A stretch of DNA of 15,550 nucleotides from an uncultured Peptococcaceae bacterium (lineage in GTDB: Bacteria > Bacillota > Desulfotomaculia > Desulfotomaculales > Desulfocucumaceae). The notes below the pieces were generated by a model. That model was not told the DNA's origin. It saw nothing but the letters and a program-made list of their open reading frames with translations, and made no database searches. The stretch covers positions 1-15,550 of the forward strand of contig CATZDY010000061.1 in the NCBI GenBank assembly GCA_958417755.1, given 5' to 3'. Shown here piece by piece: positions 6,752 through 13,484 of this stretch (the first letter of the stretch is position 1; every line of letters begins with the position of its first letter). The position numbers and the translations under genes are program-made.

Positions 6752-7537
6752 TTATTGATGGTTTTCACTTGATTTTGGAGACTGTGAGCATGATGTGTCC
6801 TTGTGATGGGCTATGGACAGAGATTCTCCCACCAGAATACGCAACAAATTGGGATGAGGGAGTTTTGTTTTTCCTGCCCCATATCCAATGTTTTCAAGGT
6901 ACATGGCAGGAAAGGGGGTAAAATTGGGGGTCAAGGCAGTGAGAATCGCTGCCCCAGTGGGGGTAACCATTTCTTGCTGTATATTGGTTCCGTAGATAGG
7001 TGCATGACGCAATAACTCCAGGGTTGCTGGGGCAGGGGATGGAAGAATCCCGTGCTGACAGTGAATAAAACCGTTGCTCATGGGCAGTGGGGAAGCATAA
7101 AGGGCGTCAATATGTAGAAAATGTAACCCTGCAATGGTTCCAATGATATCCACAATGGCATCAATTGCTCCCACTTCATGAAAGTGAATCTTTTCCACAG
7201 TTGTCCCATGCACCTGGGCTTCTGCCCTTGCCAGGTGCTGAAAAACAGCTTCACTTTTTTCCTTTACTTCTAAAGGCAATTCACTATGCTGGATGATATC
7301 CATCAAGTCTTTTAAATTCCGGGACGGTTGTTTTTCTTCTAATAGATCCACGTGGATGTTCGTAGCAGCAATGCCTTGTACTTTTATTTTTTCTTGACGG
7401 ATTTGATACCCTGTGATGGGCAGGCGGTTTAGGGTCTGGCTTAAGAGGTCAAAATCAACCCCAGCAGACACCAATGCACCAAGGCACATATCGCCACTGA
7501 TACCGGAAAAACAATCAAAATAAGCGATTTTCATCAT
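6752..7537 (-). CDS. larC: LarC N-terminal domain protein (nickel insertion into pincer cofactor), C-domain absent
   Basis: LarC is the CTP-dependent nickel insertase that completes the nickel-pincer nucleotide (NPN) cofactor first found in lactate racemase. This 261-residue protein covers only the N-terminal (LarC1) part: DCFSGISGDM (8-17), HFHEVGAIDAIVDI (118-131), ASPLPMSNG (148-156), HGILPSPAPATLELL (162-176), MVTPTGAA (190-197) and GYGAG (218-222) are all intact. It stops just after NLLRILVG with a polar tail holding two His and one Cys. The usual C-domain (IDDM, NRPG, TTTLG, PEYEDC) is not found downstream in any frame, unlike Lactobacillus plantarum where a programmed frameshift joins larC1 and larC2. 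A second LarC-like protein at 10135-11331 keeps a good C-domain. ATG at 7537 has AAAGGA 5 nt upstream; the next codon, also ATG, is equally possible. It follows larB by 44 nt. Confidence 0.9.
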   Translation of the reverse strand: MMKIAYFDCFSGISGDMCLGALVSAGVDFDLLSQTLNRLPITGYQIRQEKIKVQGIAATNIHVDLLEEKQPSRNLKDLMDIIQHSELPLEVKEKSEAVFQHLARAEAQVHGTTVEKIHFHEVGAIDAIVDIIGTIAGLHFLHIDALYASPLPMSNGFIHCQHGILPSPAPATLELLRHAPIYGTNIQQEMVTPTGAAILTALTPNFTPFPAMYLENIGYGAGKTKLPHPNLLRILVGESLSIAHHKDTSCSQSPKSSENHQ

Positions 7538-7581
7538 AGCGATCCTTTCACACGATTGATTCTATGGTTTTCTAACATTGT

Positions 7582-8343
7582 TTATGTATTGGCAGGCAGT
7601 AATCTAGTAATAGCCGTGGCCATGGCAGCAGCTCCAAAACCGTTATCAATGTTGACCACACTGATACCAGAAGCACAACTGGTGAGCATGCCTAATAAGG
7701 CGGAAAGTCCCTGAAAATTGACTCCATAGCCTATACTGGAAGGGACTGCAATCACCGGCCGGTCTGTTAAGCCGCCAACAACACTGGCCAAAGCGCCTTC
7801 CATCCCTGCGATGACAATGATTACATGGGCCCATTGCAACATAACAAGCTTGTCCAACAGGCGATGAATACCTGCTACGCCTACATCATACATTTTTTTG
7901 ATATGATTGCCCATTGCTTCTGCTGTGATAGCAGCTTCTTCAGCCACAGGCAAATCCGCAGTGCCTGCACTGATAATCAATACATTGCCCTTGATTTGTG
8001 GGGATTTTTCTTTTTGGATGACAATGGTGCGGGCTACCTCATTGTACACTGCTTCTGGATATATTTTGCTTACAGCATGGAATATTTCTGTAGAAGCCCG
8101 GGTTCCCAGGATGGTTTTGTTATGTTGGTACAAAGCATGAAAAATTTTTGCCACCTGTTCAGGGGTTTTTCCTTGGCAAAAAATAACTTCTGGAAATCCC
8201 TTCCGTATTGCCCGATGATGATCCACTAAAGCAAAGCCTAAATCTTCGTAGGGCATACGTTGTAATTGTTCTACTGCATCATGGATATTGATGTGGTCTT
8301 TTTTGAAATCTTCCAGTAATTGATAGAGAATATGGTTAGACAT
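7582..8343 (-). CDS. larB: nicotinic acid adenine dinucleotide carboxylase/hydrolase LarB
   Basis: LarB carries out the first step of NPN cofactor synthesis: it carboxylates the pyridinium ring of NaAD and cleaves the phosphoanhydride to give the biscarboxylated mononucleotide. The 253-residue protein has an N-terminal helical part and a PurE-like C-terminal half with SAGTADLPVAEEA (125-137), YDVGVAGIHRLL (152-163), IAGMEGALASVVGGL (178-192), PSSIGYG (201-207) and TSCASG with Cys223, the position expected for the reactive cysteine of the family. Length is normal. ATG at 8343 has AAAGGAG, at a long spacing of about 13 nt. It heads a larB-larC unit with its own promoter. larE (sulfur donor) and larA (racemase) are not in the window. 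Confidence 0.95.
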   Translation of the reverse strand: MSNHILYQLLEDFKKDHINIHDAVEQLQRMPYEDLGFALVDHHRAIRKGFPEVIFCQGKTPEQVAKIFHALYQHNKTILGTRASTEIFHAVSKIYPEAVYNEVARTIVIQKEKSPQIKGNVLIISAGTADLPVAEEAAITAEAMGNHIKKMYDVGVAGIHRLLDKLVMLQWAHVIIVIAGMEGALASVVGGLTDRPVIAVPSSIGYGVNFQGLSALLGMLTSCASGISVVNIDNGFGAAAMATAITRLLPANT

Positions 8344-8434
8344 ATAGGATAAATTGCTCCTTTGATAAGTATCTGATTATAAACAGAAAAAATTTTTAAT
8401 ATGAAAGAAGTTTTACATTTTTACCACTTTTATT

Positions 8435-8463
8435 ATTATACTTTTGTTTTGATTTTGAAGCAA
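8435..8463 (-). promoter_or_regulatory. promoter of larB-larC
   Basis: Minus strand TTGCTT (8463-8458), a 17-bp spacer, then a consensus TATAAT (8440-8435). The expected start near 8428 leaves a leader of about 85 nt. A further TATAAT (8381-8376) nearer the gene has no matching upstream box. Confidence 0.6.
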
Positions 8464-8519
8464 AAAATATTCAGTGATTTATCCATTGCCCTCCATGTTC
8501 TATCTCTGTTTTTATTTGC

Positions 8520-8555
8520 AGTCATGTCCGTTTAGAATAAAAAACGGACATGACT
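8520..8555. repeat. perfect 14-bp inverted repeat between methyltransferase and larB
   Basis: AGTCATGTCCGTTT (8520-8533) pairs exactly with AAACGGACATGACT (8542-8555), loop 8 nt. The stem has much higher GC than its surroundings. No T-run follows on either strand; a T-run exists only inside the loop on the minus strand. It begins 50 nt after the methyltransferase stop and sits just upstream of the larB promoter, so it may be a terminator-like 3' end, a processing site or an operator. Confidence 0.7.
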
Positions 8556-8604
8556 ATTTCATGGTATTGGCTTTAATGGTTTTAGATAGTAATTTTCTTG
8601 GGAA

Positions 8605-9615
8605 TCAAATTTTGGTTTGAAATTCTTTGACTGCTTTAAAAAAAGAATCGATATTTTCCCAAGAGGTCAGATAAGGCAAATCACACCCTGATGAAATGAT
8701 AAAATTGGGATATTGGGCGCATTGTTCTAACAGTTCTATTGTGAGTTTGCCCAAAGAATTGGGGGTTCCATCACGAAATTGAAGGGGATCTAGGTTCCCT
8801 AAGACTGGTATAGTGGTAGGCATTGTATCCAACATGTCTTTTAGTGCAATGGCATTGCCGAAATGGTATCCCATGGCATGGATTTCTAATAAATCATTTG
8901 CCATTGCCAAGGTGTTGTTGCCACAATTATGATAAATAACAGCAAAATGATCATCTTGGACAGCCTGAACAATACGTTGCGCATAGGTTACGGAAAATGT
9001 ATGGTTCAAATTTGCTGAGAGTATGCCAGCAACAGGTTCAGCGATGATAACGCCATTGGCCCCAACGTCTTTAAACGCTTTACAATATTGGGTAAGAAAT
9101 GTAGTGGCCTTTTCTAAACATTGATGGACCATTGTGGGGTGGGTGGTGCATAAGGACAAAGATTCTGGGACTCCCATTAGCCTTGAGGCCAAGGAAAAAG
9201 GTCCAATGACACCGGCAAAAACAGGCCTGTCTTCAATACGCGCAGAAGCCTTTTCCATTGCTTCTACAAAAATACCCGTTCGTCCTGCGCCTATAGCTGG
9301 TATTGTTAATGTATCAAGGTCTTTTTCATTTTTGATAAGTCTATCCAGTACTGTGGGAATATTGTCATCATAAAACTGAACCTCTGCTCCAAAAGCTTGG
9401 GCTTCCACAGATAATTCCATCATGCTAACAGATGCCCCAGTAGCATATTTGTTGGCAATGAGCTCCATGCCCTTGGCTTGCAATTCACTGGATGATACAA
9501 GCTCCTTTATCGTATGCCCTAGCAAAGTGACACAGGGAAAGGATAAAATTGGTATTGGTTTTTTATGCTGTTGTGCTGTTGTATCTTGAAACCATTGTTT
9601 CATATTTATTTTCAT
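8605..9615 (-). CDS. UroD/MtaA-family methyltransferase (methylcobamide-type, zinc)
   Basis: A member of the uroporphyrinogen decarboxylase superfamily on its methyltransferase branch (MtaA, MtbA, CmuA), enzymes that move methyl groups between a corrinoid and a thiol with a catalytic zinc. Numbered from the ATG at 9615 (336 residues), the zinc motif is seen as His229-x-Cys231 (IYHNCGNN) and Cys311 (SSGCDLP), a typical H-x-C...C set. GVIGPFSLASRLMG (136-149) and GNLDP (273-277) also fit the family. True UroD enzymes lack this zinc set, so heme synthesis is unlikely. A GTG one codon earlier is possible; ATG is preferred with AAAGGAG 7 nt before it. No corrinoid protein or MtaB-like partner is next to it. 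The same-direction larB-larC unit follows 260 bp later, with its own promoter. The methyl acceptor is unknown. Confidence 0.85.
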   Translation of the reverse strand: MKINMKQWFQDTTAQQHKKPIPILSFPCVTLLGHTIKELVSSSELQAKGMELIANKYATGASVSMMELSVEAQAFGAEVQFYDDNIPTVLDRLIKNEKDLDTLTIPAIGAGRTGIFVEAMEKASARIEDRPVFAGVIGPFSLASRLMGVPESLSLCTTHPTMVHQCLEKATTFLTQYCKAFKDVGANGVIIAEPVAGILSANLNHTFSVTYAQRIVQAVQDDHFAVIYHNCGNNTLAMANDLLEIHAMGYHFGNAIALKDMLDTMPTTIPVLGNLDPLQFRDGTPNSLGKLTIELLEQCAQYPNFIISSGCDLPYLTSWENIDSFFKAVKEFQTKI

Positions 9616-9675
9616 CACAATACTCCTTTTGTTTTATACTTAGATTTTTTATTTAGGGAATCATTCACTTGTTTG

Positions 9676-9708
9676 TGCTGTAATACTCCTATCGATAGAT
9701 GAACAGCA
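9676..9708. repeat. nested dyad upstream of the methyltransferase gene
   Basis: TGCTGT (9676-9681) and ACAGCA (9703-9708) flank a perfect 10-bp palindrome CTATCGATAG (9689-9698), about 62 bp before the methyltransferase start. Both dyads share nearly the same centre, as in a regulator binding site or an RNA hairpin. The regulator is unknown. Confidence 0.4.
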
Positions 9709-9714
9709 TAAAAA

Positions 9715-9764
9715 ATAAAAATGCATTTCAAAAAAGGATGCTCCCTTCTTGACAGCATTTTTAT
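9715..9764 (-). terminator. terminator-like hairpin upstream of the methyltransferase gene
   Basis: ATAAAAATGC (9715-9724) pairs with GCATTTTTAT (9755-9764). On the minus strand it is followed by TTTTTTATGC. It starts two bases past the stop codon of the open frame at 9766-9990, which suggests that a leftward transcript once ended, or still ends, here. Confidence 0.45.
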
Positions 9765-9765
9765 G

Positions 9766-9990
9766 TTAAGCTTTTTTAGGAATTTGTTTGATTTGAATCA
9801 TAACCGTTCTGGTTATAATGATATAGTCTTCTTGACTATTGTTGGAGAAGTTTTCTGCGACAAAGTATAGCATGGTTTTCTTGGCAATAGCAAGTAGTAA
9901 AATTTGTTTGCCATAAAAATAGGGTATTTGTCGAGAATAACGAACCTTAATAATATAGCTAATCTTATGGTAAATTATAAAACTATCATT
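9766..9990 (-). pseudogene. possible gene remnant without a start codon
   Basis: A 74-codon open frame between two stops, read leftward. The translation looks protein-like, with alternating hydrophobic strands (for example ISYIIKVRYS, KQILLLAIAKK, DYIIITRTVMIQIKQI), yet no start codon with a ribosome site opens it. The only ATG with a useful length (9873) gives 35 codons and has no AGGAGG. A terminator-like hairpin follows at once. I do not recognise a family. Either a decayed small gene or chance; the hairpin favours the former. Confidence 0.28.
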
Positions 9991-10134
9991 TCATGCCTTG
10001 TCTATATATCTCTACAGTTGCAAATAAAACAGTTGATTTGAAATAAGCAAATAAATTCTCTATTGGGTTTTTTATAAATTAGCAGGTAAAAATGTACATT
10101 GTTAACAACAACTGAAAGGTAAAGGAGTAAGGCT

Positions 10135-11331
10135 ATGAGAACTTTATACCTGGATTGTTATGGAGGGATGAATGAATATAGCCTTTGGGCTGCTTTGGTG
10201 AACCTGGGGACTGTTTTGGGGTTTCAAGAGGAACAATTAGTAAGGGACTTGGACAGCTTTATCCCATGGGGCTGTTCCTTGGCTTTTGTCTCAGATTCCC
10301 GGATGGGAACACCAAAATCAGGGATTTTTAAGTGTACTGATACAGGACATTTGGTGCATGATATAAACGAAGCAAACCATTATGTCATGGCTAGCGGTTT
10401 ATCCCAAACAACCATCCACAAAGGTTTGCATATTGTAAAAATGATGAAGGAAACAGAAAATAAGATATACGATTTGCCTAGGGATGAAGGGAAATTTGTG
10501 GAACAATTTTTTCTTTCTTCCTTGGCCTGTTTGTTAGGTGCTTTGGAGGTTTTACATGTTTTACCTGTGGACCAGTTGTATTGTTCCGCCATTCCATTGG
10601 GATATGGCATGGTTTCAATGGGGGAGCAAATGCTCCCTGTTCCCACTCCAGCCACCATGGGTATGCTGCATAATATTCCTGTGCGCACTGTGAATCAAAC
10701 GGGGAATTTAGTCACATTTTCTGGAATGGCGATGATCCTAGCCTTGGCCAAAGGTTTTGCTTTGTCCCCCATGATGAACATAAAAGCAGTGGGATATGGT
10801 ACGCAATATACAAAAGAAGGATTTTGTGGTGATTTACGGGTTTTGTGGGGAAAATCAGAGGAAGAGATAAAGCACTATGAAACCATACAAGTGCTTGAAA
10901 CCAGCATTGATGATATGAACCCCCAATATTATGGCCATGTGATGAAACGACTATTTGATTTCGGAGTCTTGGATGTTTATATGACTTCTTTGCATATGAA
11001 AAAAAATCGGCCAGGACATTTACTCACTGTGCTTTGCCGGGAATCCCAGGTGCAAGGAGCAGCTCGTATCCTATTTGAGGAAACAACCACCTTGGGCTTA
11101 AGGGTAAGGGAAGAAAAAAGAATCTTTTTGCCTCGGTTTATGATAACTGTAGAGACGATATATGGTCCTGTACGAATCAAAGTAGCGGGTAAAGAAATGG
11201 GAGAATTTTTCCATTGGACGCCGGAATATGAAGATTGTAGAGCATTGGCGGATAATTTTGGATTGCCTTTGCAAAAAATATATTTAGCAGTGTATCAGAC
11301 CCTATTATCTGATCCAAGATTTCAGGCCTAG
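10135..11331 (+). CDS. LarC-like protein with degenerate N-domain and intact C-domain
   Basis: A 398-residue full-length LarC homologue. The C-terminal part (about 250-390) keeps the LarC2 features: LETSIDDMNPQ (254-264), LDVYMTSLHMKKNRPG (279-294), EETTTLGLR (315-323), YGPVRIKVAG (343-352) and PEYEDC (363-368). In L. plantarum this domain binds CTP. The N-terminal part (1-240) is recognisable only by position. DCFSGISGDM has become DCYGGMNEYS (7-16), HFHEVGA is lost (region 113-120 reads DLPRDEGK), HGILP is EQMLP (164-168), and TPTGAA is TFSGMA (194-199). The metal or substrate site of the N-domain therefore seems gone. It may supply the C-domain in trans to the short LarC at 6752-7537. ATG has AAAGGAG 7 nt upstream. 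It precedes moaA by 181 bp in the same direction. Confidence 0.85.
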   Translation: MRTLYLDCYGGMNEYSLWAALVNLGTVLGFQEEQLVRDLDSFIPWGCSLAFVSDSRMGTPKSGIFKCTDTGHLVHDINEANHYVMASGLSQTTIHKGLHIVKMMKETENKIYDLPRDEGKFVEQFFLSSLACLLGALEVLHVLPVDQLYCSAIPLGYGMVSMGEQMLPVPTPATMGMLHNIPVRTVNQTGNLVTFSGMAMILALAKGFALSPMMNIKAVGYGTQYTKEGFCGDLRVLWGKSEEEIKHYETIQVLETSIDDMNPQYYGHVMKRLFDFGVLDVYMTSLHMKKNRPGHLLTVLCRESQVQGAARILFEETTTLGLRVREEKRIFLPRFMITVETIYGPVRIKVAGKEMGEFFHWTPEYEDCRALADNFGLPLQKIYLAVYQTLLSDPRFQA

Positions 11332-11356
11332 ATGGTTTTTAAATGTTTGCCTATAT

Positions 11357-11436
11357 AAAAGTTTTTCAGTCCATACAAAAATATCAATAAAATCGTTGCT
11401 TGTTTTTGTATTTTATATTTTTGTTACAAAACTTTT
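11357..11436. repeat. nested long hairpin between LarC-like gene and moaA
   Basis: Three arms nest in order: AAAAGTTTT (11357-11365) with AAAACTTTT (11428-11436); ACAAAAATAT (11375-11384) with ATATTTTTGT (11415-11424); AAAAT (11389-11393) with ATTTT (11410-11414). All are perfect and AT-only or nearly so. It could be a terminator/attenuator that lowers read-through from the LarC-like gene into the moa genes. I do not see the molybdenum-cofactor riboswitch core here. Confidence 0.6.
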
Positions 11437-11512
11437 GAGCAAGGATTGCGGCGTATGTTAGCAAAATGGTGGGTGAGTATTTGTGGGGCAAGAATTAATG
11501 GAGGCGTGACGG

Positions 11513-12493
11513 ATGAGGGATGCATGTCAAAGGGAAATTGATTATCTTCGTATATCAGTGACAGATCGTTGTAATTTACGCTGTGTGTATTGTATGCCTC
11601 CTGAAGGAGTGGTTTCCATTCCTCATGAAAAAATATTGCGCAATGAAGAAATTGAACATTTGGTATCCATAGCCACGGATTTGGGCATCAGACGGATCCG
11701 GCTTACAGGTGGGGAACCATTGGTGCGTAAAGGCATAACAGATTTGGTGCATAATCTTACTGCCATGGAGGGCATTGAGGAAGTGGCTTTGACCACCAAT
11801 GGAATTTTATTGCCCAAGCTGGCCCTTTCTTTGCAACAAGCAGGATTACAAAGGGTCAATATCAGTGTGGATACTTTAAAGCCAGCAAGATATCAAGCCA
11901 TTACCAGATTGGGATCCTTACAAGATGTATGGCAGGGGATTAAGATTGCCTTGTCCCAGGGCTTTCATCCCGTCAAATTGAATGTGGTGATGATGCGGGG
12001 ATTCAATGACGATGAAATCATGGATTTTGTCCAATTGGGATTGCGCTTTCCTGTGCATGTACGTTTTATTGAACTCATGCCCATCGGGGTATCCGCTTCC
12101 TGGGCTTTGGAACAGTATATGTCTGTGGCTGAAATCAAAAAACGCATTGAGGATACAATGGGAAAATTACAAAAGGTCGAAAATTTTACTGGGGGAGGTC
12201 CGGCTTATTATTATCGAATAGCAGGAAGCCAGGGGAATATCGGCTTTATCAGTCCCATAAGCAATCATTTTTGTAGCCAATGCAATCGCCTGCGCTTGAC
12301 TGCAGAGGGAAAATTGCGCACTTGTTTGTATAATGAAAGGGAGATTGACTTAAAAACCCCCTTGCGAAATCACGCTACAGATCAGGAATTAAGGGATTTA
12401 ATTTGTCAAGGGATACAAGAAAAGCCCACTGGCCATTGTTTGGATACAGCTTGGGGACAGGGGGATAGAATGATGTCCCAAATTGGAGGATGA
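11513..12493 (+). CDS. moaA: GTP 3',8-cyclase MoaA (radical SAM)
   Basis: MoaA starts molybdenum cofactor synthesis, turning GTP into 3',8-cyclo-7,8-dihydro-GTP with S-adenosylmethionine. The 326-residue enzyme is full length. It has the radical SAM cluster CNLRCVYC (Cys20, Cys24, Cys27), the SAM-binding GGEP (66-69), the C-terminal second cluster (Cys254, Cys257, Cys271 in FCSQCNRLRLTAEGKLRTC) and the conserved Gly-Gly at the very end (325-326), which inserts into the active site. ATG at 11513 has GGAGG 8 nt upstream. The codons for the last two glycines (GGAGGA) also form the ribosome site for moaC, which starts 4 nt after the stop. It belongs to the plus-strand series LarC-like, moaA, moaC, MOSC, membrane protein. 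Confidence 0.97.
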   Translation: MRDACQREIDYLRISVTDRCNLRCVYCMPPEGVVSIPHEKILRNEEIEHLVSIATDLGIRRIRLTGGEPLVRKGITDLVHNLTAMEGIEEVALTTNGILLPKLALSLQQAGLQRVNISVDTLKPARYQAITRLGSLQDVWQGIKIALSQGFHPVKLNVVMMRGFNDDEIMDFVQLGLRFPVHVRFIELMPIGVSASWALEQYMSVAEIKKRIEDTMGKLQKVENFTGGGPAYYYRIAGSQGNIGFISPISNHFCSQCNRLRLTAEGKLRTCLYNEREIDLKTPLRNHATDQELRDLICQGIQEKPTGHCLDTAWGQGDRMMSQIGG

Positions 12494-12497
12494 GGAA

Positions 12498-13001
12498 TTG
12501 ACTGGGGAAAAGGTATTAACGCATTTTGATCAACAAGGTAAAGCCCGGATGGTGGATGTAACAGCAAAAGAGCCTACTTTACGGGAAGCCATCGCCCGGG
12601 GAGAGGTTGTGATGTTGCCTGAGACATTGGAGTTGATTGCCAAGGGGCAGGTAGGAAAAGGAGATGTGCAAGGGGTAGCCCGGGTGGCAGGGATTATGGC
12701 TGCCAAAGAGACCAGCAGATTAATTCCCATGACCCACCCCATTGCCATTACCGGAGTGACAGTGGATTTTCGGGTTATGCCTCCTGATATGATTGCCATA
12801 GAAGCAGCTGTGCGTACCACAGACCGAACAGGGATAGAAATGGAAGCTCTTACCGCAGTATCTGTGGCAGCTTTGACGATTTACGATATGTGCAAAGCAG
12901 TGGATAGAAGCATGTGTATCCAAGGAATACGTTTGCTAAAGAAGAGCGGAGGAAAAAGCGGAGAGTTTTATCGGGAGGGGGAAACCATATGGGAGAAATA
13001 G
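12498..13001 (+). CDS. moaC: cyclic pyranopterin monophosphate synthase MoaC
   Basis: MoaC rearranges the MoaA product into cyclic pyranopterin monophosphate; it acts as a hexamer. The 167-residue protein has LTHFDQQGKARMVDV (7-21), the PMTHP segment with His80, EMEALTAVSVAALTIYDMCKA (114-134, with Asp130 and Lys133) and KKSGGKSG (148-155, Lys153), so the catalytic His, Asp and Lys residues are present. The cysteine usual before the His (CHP) is Thr here. The frame also opens at a TTG inside moaA (12483), but TTG at 12498 is preferred because GGAGG from the end of moaA lies 8 nt before it. The 3' end overlaps the MOSC gene by 13 nt, so the three genes are translated as one unit. Confidence 0.96.
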   Translation: MTGEKVLTHFDQQGKARMVDVTAKEPTLREAIARGEVVMLPETLELIAKGQVGKGDVQGVARVAGIMAAKETSRLIPMTHPIAITGVTVDFRVMPPDMIAIEAAVRTTDRTGIEMEALTAVSVAALTIYDMCKAVDRSMCIQGIRLLKKSGGKSGEFYREGETIWEK

Positions 13002-13438
13002 TAGCTGTTTGCACCAGTTCTAAACGAGGGATACGTAAAACCAATGTAGGTTCAGGTATGTTGGTTGCAGAGCATGGCTTACAAGGGGACGCCCATGCAG
13101 GGGATTGGCACCGGCAAGTGAGTTTGCTGGCTTTGGAAAGTATTGAAACCATGCAGCAAAAAGGATTGGAAGTTCAACCAGGGGATTTTGCTGAAAATAT
13201 TACCACCAAAGGATTAAATTTAGTGGCATTGCCCTTGGGAACTCGACTTCAGTTGGGTAAACAAGCAGTGGGGGAAGTAACCCAGATTGGCAAAGAGTGT
13301 CACCAGCATTGCGAAATTTATCGGCAAGCAGGGGATTGTGTAATGCCTCGGGAGGGGATATTTATACGGATCCTGCTGGGAGGACCTGTACAGATAGGAG
13401 ATCCTGTGGTTGTGATGGATGTTGTGCAGTCGAGTTAA
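12989..13438 (+). CDS. MOSC domain protein
   Basis: A stand-alone MOSC domain of 149 residues, the fold found at the C-terminus of molybdenum cofactor sulfurases and in proteins that handle the cofactor or transfer sulfur to it. Visible motifs are GDAHAGDWHRQVSLL (33-47), GDFAENITT (65-73), GKECHQHC (101-108) and GDCVMPREGIF (115-125), with the candidate functional Cys104, Cys108 and Cys117. In many clostridia this type sits next to or fused with MogA/MoaB. The frame extends upstream inside moaC, but the ATG at 12989 has GGGAGG ten bases ahead and matches the family length. It overlaps moaC by 13 nt. It could carry sulfur or bind the cofactor after insertion of the metal; the exact reaction is unproven for this subgroup. 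Confidence 0.92.
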   Translation: MGEIVAVCTSSKRGIRKTNVGSGMLVAEHGLQGDAHAGDWHRQVSLLALESIETMQQKGLEVQPGDFAENITTKGLNLVALPLGTRLQLGKQAVGEVTQIGKECHQHCEIYRQAGDCVMPREGIFIRILLGGPVQIGDPVVVMDVVQSS

Positions 13439-13484
13439 AATGTTTTGCTTGTTCCAGATTTGTTTGTGAGGAAAGGTCTTGCTT

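Larger units (their letters stand above)
9616..10134. other. divergent intergenic region between methyltransferase and LarC-like gene
   Basis: A gap of 519 bp between oppositely directed genes. Beyond the dyad, hairpin and possible remnant listed separately, it holds ATAACC-GTTCT-GGTTAT (9800-9816) overlapping a plus-strand TATAAT (9814-9819, reading TTATAATG), a layout like an operator over a promoter, and the palindrome TTGTTAACAA (10099-10108) just ahead of the LarC-like gene. I cannot assign a convincing promoter to either flanking gene. Confidence 0.4.

Noticed and set aside
6550..6768. 72-codon minus-strand frame overlapping the end of larC, considered as a frameshifted LarC C-domain
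   Set aside because: Its translation is Lys/Phe/Asn-rich with no IDDM, NRPG or PEYEDC motif, has no ribosome site, and runs through two long hairpins.
10099..10108. TTGTTAACAA as a Rex (redox) operator before the LarC-like gene
   Set aside because: The Rex site needs a 4-bp spacer between half-sites; this palindrome has none.
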